A stretch of DNA of 6,211 nucleotides from an uncultured Eubacteriales bacterium (GTDB lineage Bacteria > Bacillota > Clostridia > Christensenellales > CAG-138): contig UQOG01000116.1 of the NCBI GenBank assembly GCA_900542615.1, forward strand, positions 1 to 6,211. Direction: 5' to 3'. Under the pieces are notes generated by a model that searched no databases, was not told the DNA's origin, and saw nothing but the letters and a program-made list of their open reading frames with translations. Shown piece after piece: positions 5,711 through 6,211 of the stretch; the first letter of the stretch is position 1, and every line of letters begins with the position of its first letter. A program made the translations under genes and the position numbers.

Positions 5711-6151
5711 ATGTTACCTAGCATTTTCGGTGAAAACTTATTCGACGCGTTTTTCGATGATTCTTTTGAAAGAAATTTTTGGAACCAGCGCAATCCCCTT
5801 TACGGGAAGCACACCCAGAACCTGATGCGGACCGACGTAAGGGAAACGGATACCAGCTATGAGCTGGATGTGGACCTGCCCGGCTTCCAGAAGGACGAGG
5901 TCAAGGTGGATCTGGATCATGGGTATCTGACCATCAGCGCCGCCAAATCCATGGATCGAGATAAGAAGGATAAGCAAGGCCGTTATATCCGCCAGGAGCG
6001 GTATGCAGGCCAGTGCTCCCGCAGCTTCTATGTGGGCGACCTCAGGCCCGAGCAGATCCAGGCCAAATACGAGGACGGCATCCTGCGGCTCACCCTGCCC
6101 AAGGAGGACCCCAAGGCGTTGCCTTCCCCCAACCGGATCGAAATTCAATAA
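5711..6151 (+). CDS. hsp20: Small heat-shock protein, Hsp20/alpha-crystallin family
   Basis: A 146-residue ATP-independent holdase chaperone. Proteins of this family form oligomers that keep unfolding proteins soluble until DnaK or ClpB refolds them. The variable N-terminal arm is rich in Phe, Asn and Asp (residues 1-37). The alpha-crystallin domain spans about 38-131: MRTDVRETDTSYELDVDLPG opens it, the RSFYV strand lies at 104-108, and the closing signature GILRLTLPK is at 123-131. The tail ends in an I-x-I motif (IEI, 143-145), which docks on a neighbouring subunit in known structures. The length is typical of clostridial Hsp18-like proteins. The ATG at 5711 follows AGGAGGG (5697-5703) by 7 nt; an in-frame ATG at 5669 lacks a good ribosome binding site and lies within the leader. 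The gene has its own promoter and a structured leader. Confidence 0.95.
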   Translation: MLPSIFGENLFDAFFDDSFERNFWNQRNPLYGKHTQNLMRTDVRETDTSYELDVDLPGFQKDEVKVDLDHGYLTISAAKSMDRDKKDKQGRYIRQERYAGQCSRSFYVGDLRPEQIQAKYEDGILRLTLPKEDPKALPSPNRIEIQ

Positions 6152-6164
6152 CCGAACACCGAAC

Positions 6165-6185
6165 GGGAGGGGCTTTGCCCCTCCC
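6165..6185 (+). terminator. GC-rich hairpin after hsp20 (possible terminator)
   Basis: GGGAGGGGC and GCCCCTCCC form a perfect 9-bp stem with the loop TTT, 13 bp after the hsp20 stop codon. No T tract follows, so it is not a textbook Rho-independent terminator; it may act as an mRNA 3'-end stabiliser or work together with the next hairpin. Confidence 0.5.
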
Positions 6186-6195
6186 CAGCCTGTCG

Positions 6196-6211
6196 AAAAA
6201 CCCCCGGGGGT
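6196..6211. terminator. Left half of a probable bidirectional terminator, cut by the window end
   Basis: AAAAA followed by CCCCCGGGGG and T ends the window. If the sequence continues with T residues, this is a symmetric A-tract, GC stem and T-tract terminator that would work for hsp20 and for a leftward gene beyond the edge. The missing half makes this a tentative call. Confidence 0.4.

Overview
The window looks like chromosome from a GC-rich member of the Clostridia (Firmicutes), most likely Oscillospiraceae-like. This rests on the clostridial form of LeuRS, a leucine T-box leader, strong AGGAGG-type ribosome binding sites, sigma-A promoters in short AT-rich islands, and GC-rich coding DNA. 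The exact taxon cannot be fixed from the sequence alone. No phage, transposase, plasmid or CRISPR gene is visible. The five genes are core or common accessory functions, each apparently its own transcription unit.

Layout from left to right. Positions 1-54 hold the edge of a GC-rich repeat. Positions 55-726 (minus) encode an XRE-type DNA-binding protein fused to four membrane segments. Positions 918-3335 (minus) encode leucyl-tRNA synthetase, preceded by a complete T-box leader (about 3660 to 3362) with a CUC leucine specifier and an intrinsic terminator. Positions 3752-4531 (plus) encode a PHP-family histidinol-phosphatase, divergent from leuS. Positions 4719-5462 (minus) encode type I 3-dehydroquinate dehydratase (aroD). 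Positions 5711-6151 (plus) encode a small heat-shock protein of the Hsp20 family.

Three of the genes serve amino-acid supply or use: leuS charges tRNA-Leu and senses uncharged tRNA-Leu through its T-box, the PHP phosphatase probably makes histidinol, and aroD makes 3-dehydroshikimate. They are not arranged as an operon.

The most unusual structures lie between the genes. First, leuS and the phosphatase gene are driven by two consensus-like promoters interlocked in 37 bp, so one RNA polymerase should exclude the other. Second, the 187-bp gap between the convergent phosphatase and aroD genes holds a 134-bp element: a perfect 14-bp outer inverted repeat enclosing three hairpins, one with perfect 20-bp arms. 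Part of a second copy seems to lie at the left edge, also about 30 bp beyond a stop codon, which suggests a dispersed gene-end repeat. Third, the hsp20 5' UTR has three segments that can pair in alternative ways, one of which covers part of the ribosome binding site. I found no clearly new multi-gene system.
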